Assembly: GCF_000746095.1 (NCBI RefSeq)
Contig: NZ_JQKP01000014.1
Location: forward strand, 1-64,000
Origin: Ferriphaselus sp. R-1
Lineage (GTDB): Bacteria > Pseudomonadota > Gammaproteobacteria > Burkholderiales > Gallionellaceae
DNA: 64,000 nucleotides
Direction of reading: 5' to 3'
Part shown: piece after piece, positions 20,055 through 30,043 of the stretch
Layout: every line of letters begins with the position of its first letter
Numbering within the stretch: the first letter of the stretch is position 1
Made by a program: the position numbers and the translations under genes
The notes under the pieces: model-generated
What the model was told of the DNA's origin: nothing
Database searches by the model: none
What the model saw: the letters and a program-made list of their open reading frames with translations, nothing else

Positions 20055-20903
20055 TTAGTCGTTCACCCAATCCTGCAACGGATGACGCATCAAACCTTGC
20101 GCGACGACCCCACGCATCGCCGACGGCAATTGTTGCAATACCGCCTGCGCTTCCGCCTCACTGGCGAACCCTGCAAACACGCATGCACCAGAGCCTGTCA
20201 TCATCGCCGGAGCGAATCTTCCCAGCCATTCTAGGTGCTGCGCAACCTCTGGATACAAGCTGCAAGCCACCGGCTGCAAGTCGTTTTTCCAAGCTGCTGT
20301 TGCAAGGGCGCGCATTGTCAGCGAAATCGAATCGCGTGTCAATTCCGGATGCGTAAAAATTGCAGCCGTCGGTACATGCACCGGCGGGAACAGCACGACA
20401 TACCAGGAAGGCGGTAGCGGCCACGGTTGCAACCGCTCCCCCACCCCTTCGGCAAAGGCATTCTGGCCGAATACAAACACCGGCACATCCGCACCCAACG
20501 CCAAGCCTAACTCCATCAGACGCTGGCGCGACAAGCCCAGACCCCACAAACGGTTCAGTGCCAATAAAGTGGTTGCTGCATCCGAGCTACCGCCGCCCAG
20601 ACCGCCGCCCATCGGGATACGCTTCTCGACTTCGATGTCCGCCCCCAGACGGCAGCCGGTCTCAGACTGCAACAGGCGCGCGGCGCGCACTACCAGATCG
20701 GACTCCTCCGGCACGCCCGCCACCTCGTTGACGCGGTGCACTGCGCCATCGGCGCGCACAGTGAAGTGGAGCGTGTCCGCGAGGGAGATGAAGCGAAACA
20801 GGGTTTGCAACAAATGATAACCATCGGCACGGCGACCGACCACATGCAGGAACAGATTCAGCTTGGCGGGCGCGAGCGCCGTCAGCGTGTCGGTTTTAGT
20901 CAT
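20055..20903 (-). CDS. ispE: 4-diphosphocytidyl-2-C-methyl-D-erythritol kinase
   Basis: A GHMP kinase of the non-mevalonate isoprenoid pathway, 282 residues. It begins [21 protein letters not shown], with the catalytic Lys, and carries the ATP loop [21 protein letters not shown]. The start at 20903 gives the canonical N terminus; the frame extends to 21029 only within lolB. It overlaps lolB by eight bases and leads into tRNA-Gln. Confidence 0.96.
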   Translation of the reverse strand: MTKTDTLTALAPAKLNLFLHVVGRRADGYHLLQTLFRFISLADTLHFTVRADGAVHRVNEVAGVPEESDLVVRAARLLQSETGCRLGADIEVEKRIPMGGGLGGGSSDAATTLLALNRLWGLGLSRQRLMELGLALGADVPVFVFGQNAFAEGVGERLQPWPLPPSWYVVLFPPVHVPTAAIFTHPELTRDSISLTMRALATAAWKNDLQPVACSLYPEVAQHLEWLGRFAPAMMTGSGACVFAGFASEAEAQAVLQQLPSAMRGVVAQGLMRHPLQDWVND

Positions 20904-21468
20904 GACTGCCCAACTCCCATTCATCCACCACCAGTTGCAGGTCGAGATCGTTATGCCTGAACAGCAACTTCGACGGCAGGCTGTCCGCCGCCGTACTTTG
21001 ATAGCGCGGGTAACGAATCTCCCAGCCATCCTGCTGCAACCACACGATCTGCTGGTCGGCGTTGCTCTCCACCTTGAAAGGCGATCCGGGGTAAGGCCGC
21101 GCCATCACCCAGGTGTACATCTCGTCCAGCGGCAGGTGCCAGCCGATCACCTCATCCATTAAAGTCTCCACATCGTGTGAACGGTACTGCTTGCCGTTCG
21201 CCTCCAGCAGGACACCTTTCTCCGTGTGTTCGATATGCGCCACCGTGATGCCCAACGGCGCAAGCAAGAGGATATCGTTACTGCCCGGCGTGTGTACCCA
21301 GCGCAGGTTGACCGTCGAACGCTGGCCATGATGGTTCACTGCGATACGGCCATTGAGCACGAAGGACCGCTCGACATCCTGCCGGTTGATGGGCGCTGCC
21401 GCTTGCTGTGGCACATGCGCGCAAGCTTGCAGCAACAGGACGAAGGCGAATACCAGGATCGCGCGCAA
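20896..21468 (-). CDS. lolB: Outer-membrane lipoprotein receptor LolB
   Basis: LolB receives lipoproteins from LolA and inserts them in the outer membrane. The 190-residue protein has a signal peptide with lipobox LQAC ([15 protein letters not shown]), then the family features ([42 protein letters not shown]). The only start in range is TTG at 21468, 12 bases after the TPR lipoprotein gene. It is upstream of ispE, as in many proteobacteria. Confidence 0.92.
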   Translation of the reverse strand: MRAILVFAFVLLLQACAHVPQQAAAPINRQDVERSFVLNGRIAVNHHGQRSTVNLRWVHTPGSNDILLLAPLGITVAHIEHTEKGVLLEANGKQYRSHDVETLMDEVIGWHLPLDEMYTWVMARPYPGSPFKVESNADQQIVWLQQDGWEIRYPRYQSTAADSLPSKLLFRHNDLDLQLVVDEWELGSHD

Positions 21469-21480
21469 GACCGCCCCGTC

Positions 21481-23202
21481 TTACAGGTGTTTGACGCGCT
21501 TGATCGTGGCCTCCAGCGGAGCATTGCCCGGATTCGCCTTGAGCGACTCGCCCCAGACCTTTTCCGCCTCGACCTTGTCCCCCTTCATCCACAGCACCTC
21601 ACCCAGATGGCCGGCCACTTCCGGATCGGGCGTGGCGGCATAAGCGCGCCGCAAGAAGCCCAGACTCTTGTCCATATCTCCTTGCAGGTAATATCCCCAA
21701 CCAGCACTGTCGAGGATGGCAGGGTCGTTCGGCGCGAATTGCAATGCCTTTTCCACCAGCGACACGGCCTCGGCGATGCGCTCGTGGCGCACCAGCAGCC
21801 CGTAGCCCAGCGCGTTGTAGGCATGGGCATGGTCCGGCTTGATCTGGATCAGCTTGCGCAGCAACTGCTCGAACTCGTCGAACTTGCCCAGCTTGTCCGC
21901 CATCATCGCGGTCTCGTACAGCAGTTCGACGTGCTTGGGCAGCTTTTCCAAGCCCTTGCCCAACACTTGATAGGCCGTTTCGTACTGCTGCGCGTCGCGC
22001 AACAGTTGCGCCTCGAACAGCACCACCGCGACCCGCTGCTGATTGTTGATCGGCTGCACCTGGTGCAGCTGAGCGCGCGCCTCGTCCAGCTTGCCGGACT
22101 TGCTGAGCAGGAAGGCGATGCGCAGTTGTGCCGGATACAAGCTCTCGCCCGCCTTGACGGCCAGATAGTCGTTCAACGCTTCAGCATCGTGCTGCTGCGC
22201 CTCGTTCAACTGACCGAGATAGAAATGCAGAGTGTCCTGCCCCTTGTTGCCCTTTTCCAGCGCCTGCTTGAGCTGAGCCTCCGCCTTGTCCAGCTCGCCC
22301 AGGCGCATCGAGATGTCGGCGATGACGAACGCCAGCTCGGAGTTGCCGGGCTCGACATCCTGCACCTTCTGGAACTGCGCGCGCGACTCCGCCCATTGCT
22401 TTTGCTCGTACAGCGCCCGGGCATAGTTCAGGCGCACATCGCGCGCATCGGGATGAGCCGTCAGGAACTCCTTGAGTTTGGCGGTCGCCTCAGCGGGCTG
22501 CTCGCGCAGCAGCTGGGACTCCAGGATCACCGCCGCCTCCCAGTCGGCACGCAAACGCCGCGCGCTGCGCACCTCGTCCAGCGCCAGCGCGCGATCGTTC
22601 TTGGCACTGGCCGCCTGCGCAACCAGATAATGCGCCTCTGGTACTTCAGGATAAGGTTCCGTCAGTTCGCGCAACAGGGCCAGTACCGCCCCCTTGTCCG
22701 GATACGTCGCCAGCATGGGATAGAGCTGCATCAGGGTGCGCCCGGCATTCGGCTTGTCCGCCGCCAGCATGTCGGCGATATGCGGACGGGCCTCGCCCAA
22801 GCGTCCGCCGCTCACCAGCAAGGTGACGAACATGCGCTGCGCCAGGGGGGAATTCGGCTCCAGTTCCTGCCACAGGCGGAACGCTTCCAGCGCCTTGTCC
22901 ATCTGGCCGGAGCCGAAGGCCAGTTGCGCGGCACGCTTGGCCAGGCGCGGATCGCGCGTCTTTCTGGCCAGATCGTAGGAACCCGCCGCCGCCAAGTCAT
23001 TATGGCCACGCTGACTGGCCAGCTCCGACAGCATGAACTCGTACAGCATCGGAGCCGTCAGTTCCTGCTTGGGCAGGACAGGCTGCGGCTCCTCCTGCAC
23101 GATCTTTTCGACCGGCGGCGCAGACGGCATCTCTCGTTTGGGGGCCTGGGCACAGGCGGACAACAACAGGGCGGACAGGACAGCGGTGTATTTGAGATCC
23201 AT
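21481..23202 (-). CDS. TPR-repeat lipoprotein upstream of lolB
   Basis: A 573-residue tetratricopeptide protein with a lipoprotein signal (MDLKYTAVLSALLLSAC). TPR units span nearly the whole length, for example LGELDKAEAQLKQALEKG and IAEAVSLVEKALQFAPNDPAILDSAGWGYYLQGD. It is conserved upstream of lolB in betaproteobacteria. The family probably acts as an envelope scaffold or in secretion, but its precise role is not known. Confidence 0.85.
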   Translation of the reverse strand: MDLKYTAVLSALLLSACAQAPKREMPSAPPVEKIVQEEPQPVLPKQELTAPMLYEFMLSELASQRGHNDLAAAGSYDLARKTRDPRLAKRAAQLAFGSGQMDKALEAFRLWQELEPNSPLAQRMFVTLLVSGGRLGEARPHIADMLAADKPNAGRTLMQLYPMLATYPDKGAVLALLRELTEPYPEVPEAHYLVAQAASAKNDRALALDEVRSARRLRADWEAAVILESQLLREQPAEATAKLKEFLTAHPDARDVRLNYARALYEQKQWAESRAQFQKVQDVEPGNSELAFVIADISMRLGELDKAEAQLKQALEKGNKGQDTLHFYLGQLNEAQQHDAEALNDYLAVKAGESLYPAQLRIAFLLSKSGKLDEARAQLHQVQPINNQQRVAVVLFEAQLLRDAQQYETAYQVLGKGLEKLPKHVELLYETAMMADKLGKFDEFEQLLRKLIQIKPDHAHAYNALGYGLLVRHERIAEAVSLVEKALQFAPNDPAILDSAGWGYYLQGDMDKSLGFLRRAYAATPDPEVAGHLGEVLWMKGDKVEAEKVWGESLKANPGNAPLEATIKRVKHL

Positions 23203-23272
23203 GATGTCTAGGTTTTGATGCGAGGCGACATATTAGGTTATATTCCGCCCAACCCACAACTATTGCCACATC

Positions 23273-24019
23273 TTGAGCCACCCAGCCCCCTCCAGCCGCA
23301 GCGACCTCACCTTGAACGCACAGCATCTGTCGCGCCGTATCGGCAAGCGCGAGATCGTGAGCGACATCTCGCTCACGCTGCGGCGCGGCGAAGTGCTCGG
23401 CCTGCTCGGCCACAACGGCGCAGGGAAAAGCACCGTATTGCAGATGCTGGCGGGCGTGCTCACACCGGACAGCGGCGAGATCAGCATTTCCGGTATCGAC
23501 CTGCTGAACCAGCCGCAAACGGCCAAGGCCAGACTGGGCTTCCTGCCCGAAACACCGCCGCTGTATAAAGAGCTCACGGTCGATGCCTATCTGAATTTCG
23601 CCGCCCGCCTGCGTTTGATACCCGCCGCCAAGGTTCACGCCGCCCTTGCCCACGCCAAGCACCGCTGCGGGCTGGACGCGATGGGCAAGAAGATCATCGC
23701 CACGCTGTCCAAGGGCTATCAGCAGCGCGTCGGCATCGCACAGGCCATCATCCACGCGCCGGATGTCATCATTCTGGACGAACCCACCGTCGGCCTGGAC
23801 CCGGCACAGCTGCGCGAGATACGCACGCTGATCCGCGAACTGGGCGATGCACACAGCGTCATCCTCTCCACGCATTTGCTGCCGGAGGTCGCTGCGCTGT
23901 GTGATCGCGTCGAGGTGATACGCCAAGGCAAGCAAGTCTATAGTGCCGACCGCAGCGCCTTCGACCACGACGGGTTGGAAGATCGTCTGGTGGAACTGAC
24001 CACGGAGATCGCGTCGTGA
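23273..24019 (+). CDS. ABC transporter ATP-binding protein
   Basis: A 248-residue ABC ATPase of the ABC-2/gliding-type (GldA-like) group. Walker A is GHNGAGKS, the signature is LSKGYQQRVGIAQA and Walker B is DVIILDEPTVGLD, with the switch His in ILSTHLLPEV. The only near-N-terminal start is TTG at 23273; a second TTG at 23312 is possible. It overlaps the permease gene as GTGA, and is divergent from the TPR lipoprotein gene. Confidence 0.9.
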   Translation: MSHPAPSSRSDLTLNAQHLSRRIGKREIVSDISLTLRRGEVLGLLGHNGAGKSTVLQMLAGVLTPDSGEISISGIDLLNQPQTAKARLGFLPETPPLYKELTVDAYLNFAARLRLIPAAKVHAALAHAKHRCGLDAMGKKIIATLSKGYQQRVGIAQAIIHAPDVIILDEPTVGLDPAQLREIRTLIRELGDAHSVILSTHLLPEVAALCDRVEVIRQGKQVYSADRSAFDHDGLEDRLVELTTEIAS

Positions 24020-24756
24020 TCCGCATCCTCGCCGCCCGCGAACTGCGCAGCCTGTTCGCCCTGCCCTCCACCTGGCTGATGCTGGGTGTGCTGCAATTCC
24101 TGCTGGCATGGAACTATCTGTCCCGTCTCGATGCCTGGCTGCAAGTCCAGCCGCAACTTGCGCAACTCGCCAACCCGCCCGGCGTGACCATCACCGTCGC
24201 CGCGCCTCTGCTCAATATGCTGGGCCTGTTGCTGATGCTGCTGACACCACTGTTCACCATGCGCGCATTCGCCGAGGAACGCCGCAACCAGACGCTCGCG
24301 CTGCTGCTGTCCTCGCCCGTGTCCGGTCGCCAACTGGTGCTGGGCAAATTCCTCGGCCTGCTGACGTTCCTCATGCTGCTGGTCGTCGCCGAATTGGCGA
24401 TGGTCGCCACGCTGGGCATCGGCACCTCGCTGGATAAAGGCTTGCTCGCCGCCAACCTGCTCGGCCTGCTGCTGCTCACCATGAGCTTCGTCGCGGTCGG
24501 TCTGTACATCTCCACGCTCACCGCCCAGCCCATCGTCGCCGCCATCGGCGGATTGGCGGTCTTGCTCGGCCTGTGGGTGATCGACGTGAGCGCCACCGAC
24601 GAAGGCGCGATCTGGCACGAACTATCGCCAGTGGCACACTTCCAGAAACTGAACATCGGCCTGTTCGACACTGCCGACATCGCCTTCTTCCTGCTGTTCA
24701 CCGTCGCCTTCCTGCAACTCTCGGTGTGCCGCATCCGCGCACTGCGTCGGGGCTGA
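24016..24756 (+). CDS. ABC-2 type permease (GldF-like)
   Basis: An integral membrane protein of 246 residues with about six membrane helices. It contains the ABC-2 permease signature FTMRAFAEERRNQTLALLLSSPVSGRQLVLGKFLG. GTG at 24016 overlaps the ATPase stop. Together with the ATPase and the following protein it forms a three-gene transporter of the GldAFG type. Confidence 0.88.
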   Translation: MIRILAARELRSLFALPSTWLMLGVLQFLLAWNYLSRLDAWLQVQPQLAQLANPPGVTITVAAPLLNMLGLLLMLLTPLFTMRAFAEERRNQTLALLLSSPVSGRQLVLGKFLGLLTFLMLLVVAELAMVATLGIGTSLDKGLLAANLLGLLLLTMSFVAVGLYISTLTAQPIVAAIGGLAVLLGLWVIDVSATDEGAIWHELSPVAHFQKLNIGLFDTADIAFFLLFTVAFLQLSVCRIRALRRG

Positions 24757-24758
24757 CC

Positions 24759-26090
24759 ATGCGCAGCCGCTCCATCTTCTCCCCCAAGCTGATCCTCGCT
24801 GCTTCGCTGGTGCTGCTCGTCACCCTCGGCTGGTTAGCGAGCCAGCACCACCGCGTATGGGACTGGACGCAGAACACCGCCAACAGCCTGTCGCCCGCCA
24901 GCGTGGAGGTGCTCAAACAACTCAAGGGCAAGGTCAGCCTGACCGTGTTCGCTACCGAACAGGACGCGGAGCGCGGCGATCTGCGCCCGCCCATCCGCGA
25001 GTTCATCTCGCTCTACCAACGCTACAAGGCCGACATCGCGCTGACCTTCATCGACCCGGCCAAGCAGCCGGAACAGGCCAGACAGGCCGGTGCCCAACTG
25101 AACGGCGAGATGCTGGTGGAATACGACGGGCGGCGTGAGCGTCTGACCACGCTCAACGAGCAGACGCTGACCGGCCTGCTGCTGCGCCTCGCGCACCGCA
25201 AAGACCAGCTCATCCTGTACGCGGACGGCCACGGCGAACGCAAGCTGGACGGCATCGCCAACCATGACCTCGGCGAGTTCGGCAAACGGCTCACGCAGAA
25301 CGGCTTCCGCCTCAGCCCGCTCAACCTCACGCTGGCGCAGGACGTACCCGAGAACGCCAAGCTGCTGGTCATCACCCAGCCACGTACTGACTGGATGCCG
25401 GGCGAGGTCGAGAAGCTGATGCGATTTCTGGAACACGGCGGTAACGTATTGTGGCTATTGGATAATGAGCCCATGCGTGGACTGGAGCCGCTGGCGGAGA
25501 AGCTGGGCTTGGTGCTCACCCCCGGCTACGTGATCGACCCCGCCGCCGTCGAACAGCGCGCCCCCGCCACCTGGGCACTGGCCTCGGCCTACCCGGCGCA
25601 TCCCACCACCCGCGACTTCAATCTCATCACCGTATTCCCGTTCGCTCGCGCGCTGGTGTGGGACGAGAACGAAAGCTGGGAACACAGTGTGCTGGTCGAA
25701 GCCGCACCGCGCGGCTGGGTCACTTCCAGCTTGCCGCAGGGCAAGATCGAGTTCGACAAGTCGCGTGACACGCCCGGCCCCGCCGTGATCGCGCTGGCCT
25801 TCGACCGCAACGTCAACGAGCGCGACCAGCGCATCGTCGTGGTCGGCAGCGGCTCCTTCCTCGCCAACAGCTATTCCGGCAACGGCGGCAACCTCGACCT
25901 CGGCACCAACCTCATCAACTGGCTGGCAGCGGAAGACGCGCTGATCGTCACCCGTCCGCGCGCCACACTCGACAACGACCTGCAACTGAGCCGTACCCAA
26001 CTCAGTGTGATCGGCAGCGTCCTGTTGCTGGTGTTGCCCTTGCTGCTGGCGGGAGTGGGCATCTGGATGTGGTGGCGGCGTCGTGCCTGA
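24759..26090 (+). CDS. GldG-like ABC auxiliary membrane protein
   Basis: A 443-residue protein with a membrane helix near residues 10-28 and another at the C terminus ([20 protein letters not shown]). The periplasmic part resembles the GldG/ABC-type uncharacterised transport domain: [37 protein letters not shown] and [22 protein letters not shown] at 24759 follows the permease stop by two bases. Such modules occur in non-gliding bacteria; the cargo is unknown. It overlaps mutM by eight bases. Confidence 0.85.
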   Translation: MRSRSIFSPKLILAASLVLLVTLGWLASQHHRVWDWTQNTANSLSPASVEVLKQLKGKVSLTVFATEQDAERGDLRPPIREFISLYQRYKADIALTFIDPAKQPEQARQAGAQLNGEMLVEYDGRRERLTTLNEQTLTGLLLRLAHRKDQLILYADGHGERKLDGIANHDLGEFGKRLTQNGFRLSPLNLTLAQDVPENAKLLVITQPRTDWMPGEVEKLMRFLEHGGNVLWLLDNEPMRGLEPLAEKLGLVLTPGYVIDPAAVEQRAPATWALASAYPAHPTTRDFNLITVFPFARALVWDENESWEHSVLVEAAPRGWVTSSLPQGKIEFDKSRDTPGPAVIALAFDRNVNERDQRIVVVGSGSFLANSYSGNGGNLDLGTNLINWLAAEDALIVTRPRATLDNDLQLSRTQLSVIGSVLLLVLPLLLAGVGIWMWWRRRA

Positions 26091-26898
26091 GTTACCGGAA
26101 GTCGAGACCACGCGGCGCGGCTTGGCACCGCACCTGGTCGGCCAGACGATCACCGGCGTGATCGTCCGTCAGCCGCAACTACGCTGGACTATCCCCGCCG
26201 ACTTGCCCGCCCTGCTCACCGGCCACACGCTGCGCCGCCTGACCCGCCGCGCCAAATACCTGCTGGCCAGCTTCGACCACGGCACGCTCATCCTGCACCT
26301 CGGCATGTCCGGCAGTCTGCGCATTCTGGATGCCGCCACGCCACCGGAAAAACATGACCACTTCGACCTGCTGCTCGCCAGCGGACAACTGATGCGCCTG
26401 CGCGACCCGCGCCGTTTCGGGGCTGTGCTGTGGCACATCGGCGATCCGGCTACGCATCCACTGCTGGCCAAACTGGGGCCGGAACCGCTGGAAGACGGGT
26501 TCGATGGCGACACGCTCTACCGCGCCACTCGCAACCGCAGCGCCGCTATCAAACTTGTCATCATGGATAATCATGTCGTGGTCGGCGTGGGCAACATCTA
26601 CGCCAACGAAGCCCTATTCCGCGCCGGCATCCGCCCCACCCTGCCCGCCGGGAAACTGAGCAAGGCTCGCTGTGCCACCCTGGCACAGACCATTCGTGAA
26701 ACGCTCACCGAATCCATCACCCAGGGTGGCAGCACCCTGCGCGACTTCGTCGATGCCAGCGGTCAACCCGGCTATTTTCAGCAAAGTTACTGGGTCTATG
26801 GTCGAGCCGGGGAACCCTGCCGCCGCTGCGGGGGCGGTATCCTGCAGATCAAGCAAGGACAACGATCGAGTTTCTATTGCGCAGTGTGCCAGCGGTAG
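26083..26898 (+). CDS. mutM: Formamidopyrimidine-DNA glycosylase
   Basis: Removes 8-oxoguanine and FaPy lesions and cleaves the abasic site. The 271-residue product starts with PELPEVET after the GTG-encoded Met, so the catalytic Pro2 and Glu3 are present. [14 protein letters not shown] and a C-terminal zinc finger (CRRCGG..., CAVCQR) follow. It overlaps the GldG-like gene by eight bases and so is probably co-expressed with the transporter. Confidence 0.96.
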   Translation: MPELPEVETTRRGLAPHLVGQTITGVIVRQPQLRWTIPADLPALLTGHTLRRLTRRAKYLLASFDHGTLILHLGMSGSLRILDAATPPEKHDHFDLLLASGQLMRLRDPRRFGAVLWHIGDPATHPLLAKLGPEPLEDGFDGDTLYRATRNRSAAIKLVIMDNHVVVGVGNIYANEALFRAGIRPTLPAGKLSKARCATLAQTIRETLTESITQGGSTLRDFVDASGQPGYFQQSYWVYGRAGEPCRRCGGGILQIKQGQRSSFYCAVCQR

Positions 26899-26935
26899 CA
26901 CGTCCGAATGGCTGCCTGCGTGCTGCCGCACCGAG

Positions 26936-27397
26936 TTAGCTCAGATAGCCGGCACGTCCCAGACCCACGACGCACAGAGTCAGCACACCCAGTGTCAGGT
27001 TGAGTGCCACCCACTGCCGGATCTTGCCGAGCACCTTGCCCGCCTCGGGCCACTGCTGTGCCGCAACCAGCGCCTTGAGCTTCAGATAGCCGATGAAATA
27101 GGCCAGCATGAACACGGCTATCATCAGGATGCCTAGCAACAGCATGACATGGACAAAGGTCGGAACGCTGCCCATGCCGCCATAGCTGACGATCATCGCG
27201 CTACCGCTCGCCACCAGCACGGCGATGGCAACCCAGACCGCATGCAGGAAGCGCCTGAACACGGCTTCCCACAGGCGCAGACGTTCGGGCGGCTGCAATG
27301 TCTCCATGGCTGCCGGACGCAAAGCGGTGTAGGCGAAGAACATGCCGCCGACCCACAGGACGGCAGCGAGCAGATGCGATAGTTTGATGATGGCCAT
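26936..27397 (-). CDS. CopD-family membrane protein
   Basis: A 153-residue integral membrane protein with four hydrophobic helices, beginning MAIIKLSHLLAAVLWVGGMFF. This resembles the CopD/copper-resistance D domain or the related small four-helix family. The conserved His near residue 8 and the other helical His could bind metal or haem, which is inference. The start at 27397 is preferred over the longer frame. It lies 50 bases downstream of recX. Confidence 0.75.
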   Translation of the reverse strand: MAIIKLSHLLAAVLWVGGMFFAYTALRPAAMETLQPPERLRLWEAVFRRFLHAVWVAIAVLVASGSAMIVSYGGMGSVPTFVHVMLLLGILMIAVFMLAYFIGYLKLKALVAAQQWPEAGKVLGKIRQWVALNLTLGVLTLCVVGLGRAGYLS

Positions 27398-27447
27398 GAT
27401 TTTTCCTTCAGGATCGGGGATAGGTCGCGAGATGGGCTGCAACCGGC

Positions 27448-27900
27448 TCACTCGGTCAGCCGCAACAAGCTGAAGATGATGTTCAGACTGAATCCGCGCG
27501 ACTGCAGGAAACGGACCTGGCGGGCCTGCTCCTTGGCATCGTGCGGGATCTCGCCGAACTTCTTGCGCCAGACCTCACGCGCCACGGCCAGTTCGCCCTC
27601 TTTCAGTTCGGGCAAGGCATCGGCGATTAGGCTTTCCGGGATGCCCTTCTGACGTAACTCGTGGACGATGCGCTGGGTGCCGAAACGGCTGCGCTTGATC
27701 TGCACGGTCTGTTCGGCGGCGCGCTGGTCGGACAACCAGCCACGCTCAGCCAACTGGTCGAGCAACGCATCCAGCCCATCTTCCTCATCGGGCCCGGCAC
27801 CGCGCAGCAGCTTGGTGCGCAACTCGGCACGGCTGTGTTCGCGCCGCGCCAGAAACTGCATGGCGCGCACCTGCAAGCTGGATTTAGTCTTCTTCAGCAC
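27448..27900 (-). CDS. recX: RecA regulatory protein RecX
   Basis: Modulates RecA filaments; 150 residues made of three-helix repeats. Family features: [50 protein letters not shown] and the C-terminal [21 protein letters not shown] at 27900 overlaps the end of recA by 17 bases and fits the family N terminus; the internal ATG at 27861 would remove conserved residues. Confidence 0.92.
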   Translation of the reverse strand: MLKKTKSSLQVRAMQFLARREHSRAELRTKLLRGAGPDEEDGLDALLDQLAERGWLSDQRAAEQTVQIKRSRFGTQRIVHELRQKGIPESLIADALPELKEGELAVAREVWRKKFGEIPHDAKEQARQVRFLQSRGFSLNIIFSLLRLTE

Positions 27901-28900
27901 CGTTCAAGGCAGCCACGCCGACCGCAGCACGGACGCGATTTTCGATCTCGTGCGCGATCTCGGGATGACTGCGCAGGAATTCGCGGGCGTTGTCCTTGCC
28001 TTGGCCGATCTTCTCGCCCTGATAGGCGTACCAGGCCCCAGACTTATCCACCAGCTTGTGCATCACGCCCAGCTCGATGATCTCGCCCTCGCGCGAGATG
28101 CCCTCGCCGTAGAGGATGTCGAAGTTGGCTTCGCGGAACGGAGGCGAGACCTTGTTCTTGACCACCTTGACGCGGGTCTCGTTGCCGATCACCTCGTCGC
28201 CCTTCTTGATCGCGCCGGTACGGCGGATGTCGAGGCGGACGGAAGCATAGAACTTGAGCGCGTTGCCGCCAGTGGTGGTCTCTGGGTTGCCGAACATCAC
28301 GCCGATCTTCATGCGGATCTGGTTGATGAAGATGACCAGCGTGTTGCTACGCTTGATGTTGGCAGTCAGCTTGCGCAGCGCCTGCGACATCAAACGGGCA
28401 TGCAAGCCCATCTGCGCGTCGCCCATCTCGCCCTCGATCTCGGCCTTGGGAGTCAATGCGGCGACCGAGTCGATCACCACCACGTCCACCGAGGAAGAGC
28501 GCACCAGCATGTCGGCGATCTCCAGCGCCTGTTCGCCGTTGTCCGGCTGAGAGATCAGCAGGTCTTCGACCTTCACACCCAGCTTCTGCGCGTATTGCGG
28601 GTCGAGTGCGTGTTCCGCGTCGATAAAGGCAGCGGTGCCGCCCAGCTTCTGCATCTCGGCGATGACTTGCAGGGTCAGCGTGGTCTTACCGGACGATTCC
28701 GGCCCGTAGATCTCGACCACGCGACCGCGCGGCAGACCGCCCACGCCCAGTGCGATGTCCAGCCCCAGCGAGCCGGTGGAAACCACCTGGATGTCGCGGG
28801 CGACATCGTTCTCGCCCAGGCGCATGATGGAGCCCTTGCCGAACTGTTTTTCGATCTGTGCCAGCGCTGCGGCCAGCGCCTTGCTCTTGTTCTCATCCAT
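27884..28900 (-). CDS. recA: Recombinase RecA
   Basis: Strand-exchange ATPase and SOS coprotease, 338 residues. Walker A GPESSGKT is at 66-73 and loop L2 contains the usual [23 protein letters not shown] good promoter precedes it, in the gap after rnc. It would also be the activator for self-cleavage of the LexA-type repressor at 53920. recX overlaps its end. Confidence 0.98.
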   Translation of the reverse strand: MDENKSKALAAALAQIEKQFGKGSIMRLGENDVARDIQVVSTGSLGLDIALGVGGLPRGRVVEIYGPESSGKTTLTLQVIAEMQKLGGTAAFIDAEHALDPQYAQKLGVKVEDLLISQPDNGEQALEIADMLVRSSSVDVVVIDSVAALTPKAEIEGEMGDAQMGLHARLMSQALRKLTANIKRSNTLVIFINQIRMKIGVMFGNPETTTGGNALKFYASVRLDIRRTGAIKKGDEVIGNETRVKVVKNKVSPPFREANFDILYGEGISREGEIIELGVMHKLVDKSGAWYAYQGEKIGQGKDNAREFLRSHPEIAHEIENRVRAAVGVAALNGAEED

Positions 28901-28927
28901 GATGATCCGTCCCTAAAAAGATGCGCG

Positions 28928-28956
28928 ATTATGGCATAACGGCAGAGTGCGACCAA
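28928..28956 (-). promoter_or_regulatory. Probable recA promoter
   Basis: On the minus strand TTGGTC (28951-28956) and CATAAT (28928-28933) are separated by exactly 17 bases, 27 bases upstream of the recA ATG. An imperfect palindrome, GCAGTGC-N7-GCACTCTGC, covers the -35. The classical CTGT-N8-ACAG LexA box is not seen here. Confidence 0.65.
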
Positions 28957-28987
28957 TGCACTGCGCCGCCTGTCTGCCGGTTTATTG

Positions 28988-29659
28988 TTACTTGCGGGTA
29001 AGCTGCAGGAGAGCGGCTTCGGCGGCTTGTTGCTCGGCGTTGCGGCGGCTGCTGCCTTCGCCCTTGGTCGCCACCCCCAAGGCATCGATGCGACACTCCA
29101 CGCGGAACAGCTGGGCATGTGCCTCGCCTTCGATGGCGCTGACCGTATAGCGCGGCAACGACAGCCTGCGCGACTGTAGATGCTCCTGCAACAAGGTCTT
29201 CGAGTCCTTGCCCAGAGTCTGGATGTCGACACTGGCGATGAAGGGCTCGTACAAGCCCAACACTACCTTCCTGGCAGCATCGAACCCACCGTCCAGAAAG
29301 ATCGCGCCGAACAAAGCCTCCAATGCATCGGCCAGAATGGATGGACGACGGAAACCCGCACTCTTGCGCTCTCCCTCCCCCAGCCGCAACAACTCGCCCA
29401 GACCTTGTTGCTGGGCCAGCACGAACAAGGTCTGCTGATTGACCAGGTTAGAACGTAACCGCGAAAGGTCGCCCTCGGGCAGATGCTGGAAGGATTCGTA
29501 GAGGTAGGATGCAATGACGCAATTCAGCACGCTATCGCCCAGAAACTCCAACCGCTCGTTGTGTTCCACCCCATAGCTGCGATGCGTCAGCGCACGCCCC
29601 AGCAGGGCTGGCTGCGTAAAGCTGTACCCCAAACGTTGACAGAGCGCGGTTCGACTCAT
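28988..29659 (-). CDS. rnc: Ribonuclease III
   Basis: Double-strand-specific RNase for rRNA and mRNA processing, 223 residues. The catalytic signature [20 protein letters not shown] is present. A second acidic cluster ([11 protein letters not shown]) and a C-terminal dsRBD ([20 protein letters not shown]...) follow. Its ATG overlaps the stop of the DUF4845 gene. Confidence 0.96.
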   Translation of the reverse strand: MSRTALCQRLGYSFTQPALLGRALTHRSYGVEHNERLEFLGDSVLNCVIASYLYESFQHLPEGDLSRLRSNLVNQQTLFVLAQQQGLGELLRLGEGERKSAGFRRPSILADALEALFGAIFLDGGFDAARKVVLGLYEPFIASVDIQTLGKDSKTLLQEHLQSRRLSLPRYTVSAIEGEAHAQLFRVECRIDALGVATKGEGSSRRNAEQQAAEAALLQLTRK

Positions 29660-30018
29660 TGCGGCCCAGAATGTGGAGTGAAGTTCAAAGTAAGGCTGAC
29701 GTTGCCCGCGACAGGGATGATGACTGCGTACTCGGCACTCAGCCTGATCACACCACTCGTACGGCTGACCTGCACATCGTCAGGCTGTATCGCGTCCACC
29801 TCGGCGACCGAAGCGCGTCTGGAAAAGGCGATCCTGATATCGTTCTCGCTGGCTCCCTGCAATTCGGCATCTTGCGCCATGGACTGGAGCAGATGAGTAA
29901 GCTCGGCGTTCTGGATATAGGCCTTGACGATACGCACGCCACCCAGCGCCAAGCCGACCACGATCACCGTCGCGACCAGGCACCCCAGACATGCGATCCC
30001 ACGCTCGTTTTTCCTCAT
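29656..30018 (-). CDS. DUF4845 membrane protein
   Basis: A 120-residue protein of the DUF4845 family, conserved between lepB and rnc in betaproteobacteria and pseudomonads. It has one N-terminal membrane helix ([21 protein letters not shown]) and a small extracytoplasmic beta domain. Function unknown; it lies 25 bases after lepB and overlaps rnc by four bases. Confidence 0.88.
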   Translation of the reverse strand: MRKNERGIACLGCLVATVIVVGLALGGVRIVKAYIQNAELTHLLQSMAQDAELQGASENDIRIAFSRRASVAEVDAIQPDDVQVSRTSGVIRLSAEYAVIIPVAGNVSLTLNFTPHSGPQ

Positions 30019-30043
30019 GGCTCCCCCTGGTAGAAGGACATCC

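Noticed and set aside
18207-20234. Open frame of 675 codons on the plus strand
   Set aside because: It is antisense to L25, prs and tRNA-Gln and crosses a terminator and a tRNA. It cannot be a real gene.
21226-23211. Open frame of 661 codons on the plus strand
   Set aside because: It is antisense to lolB and the TPR lipoprotein; the repeated L/Q/R-rich product mirrors the TPR repeats.
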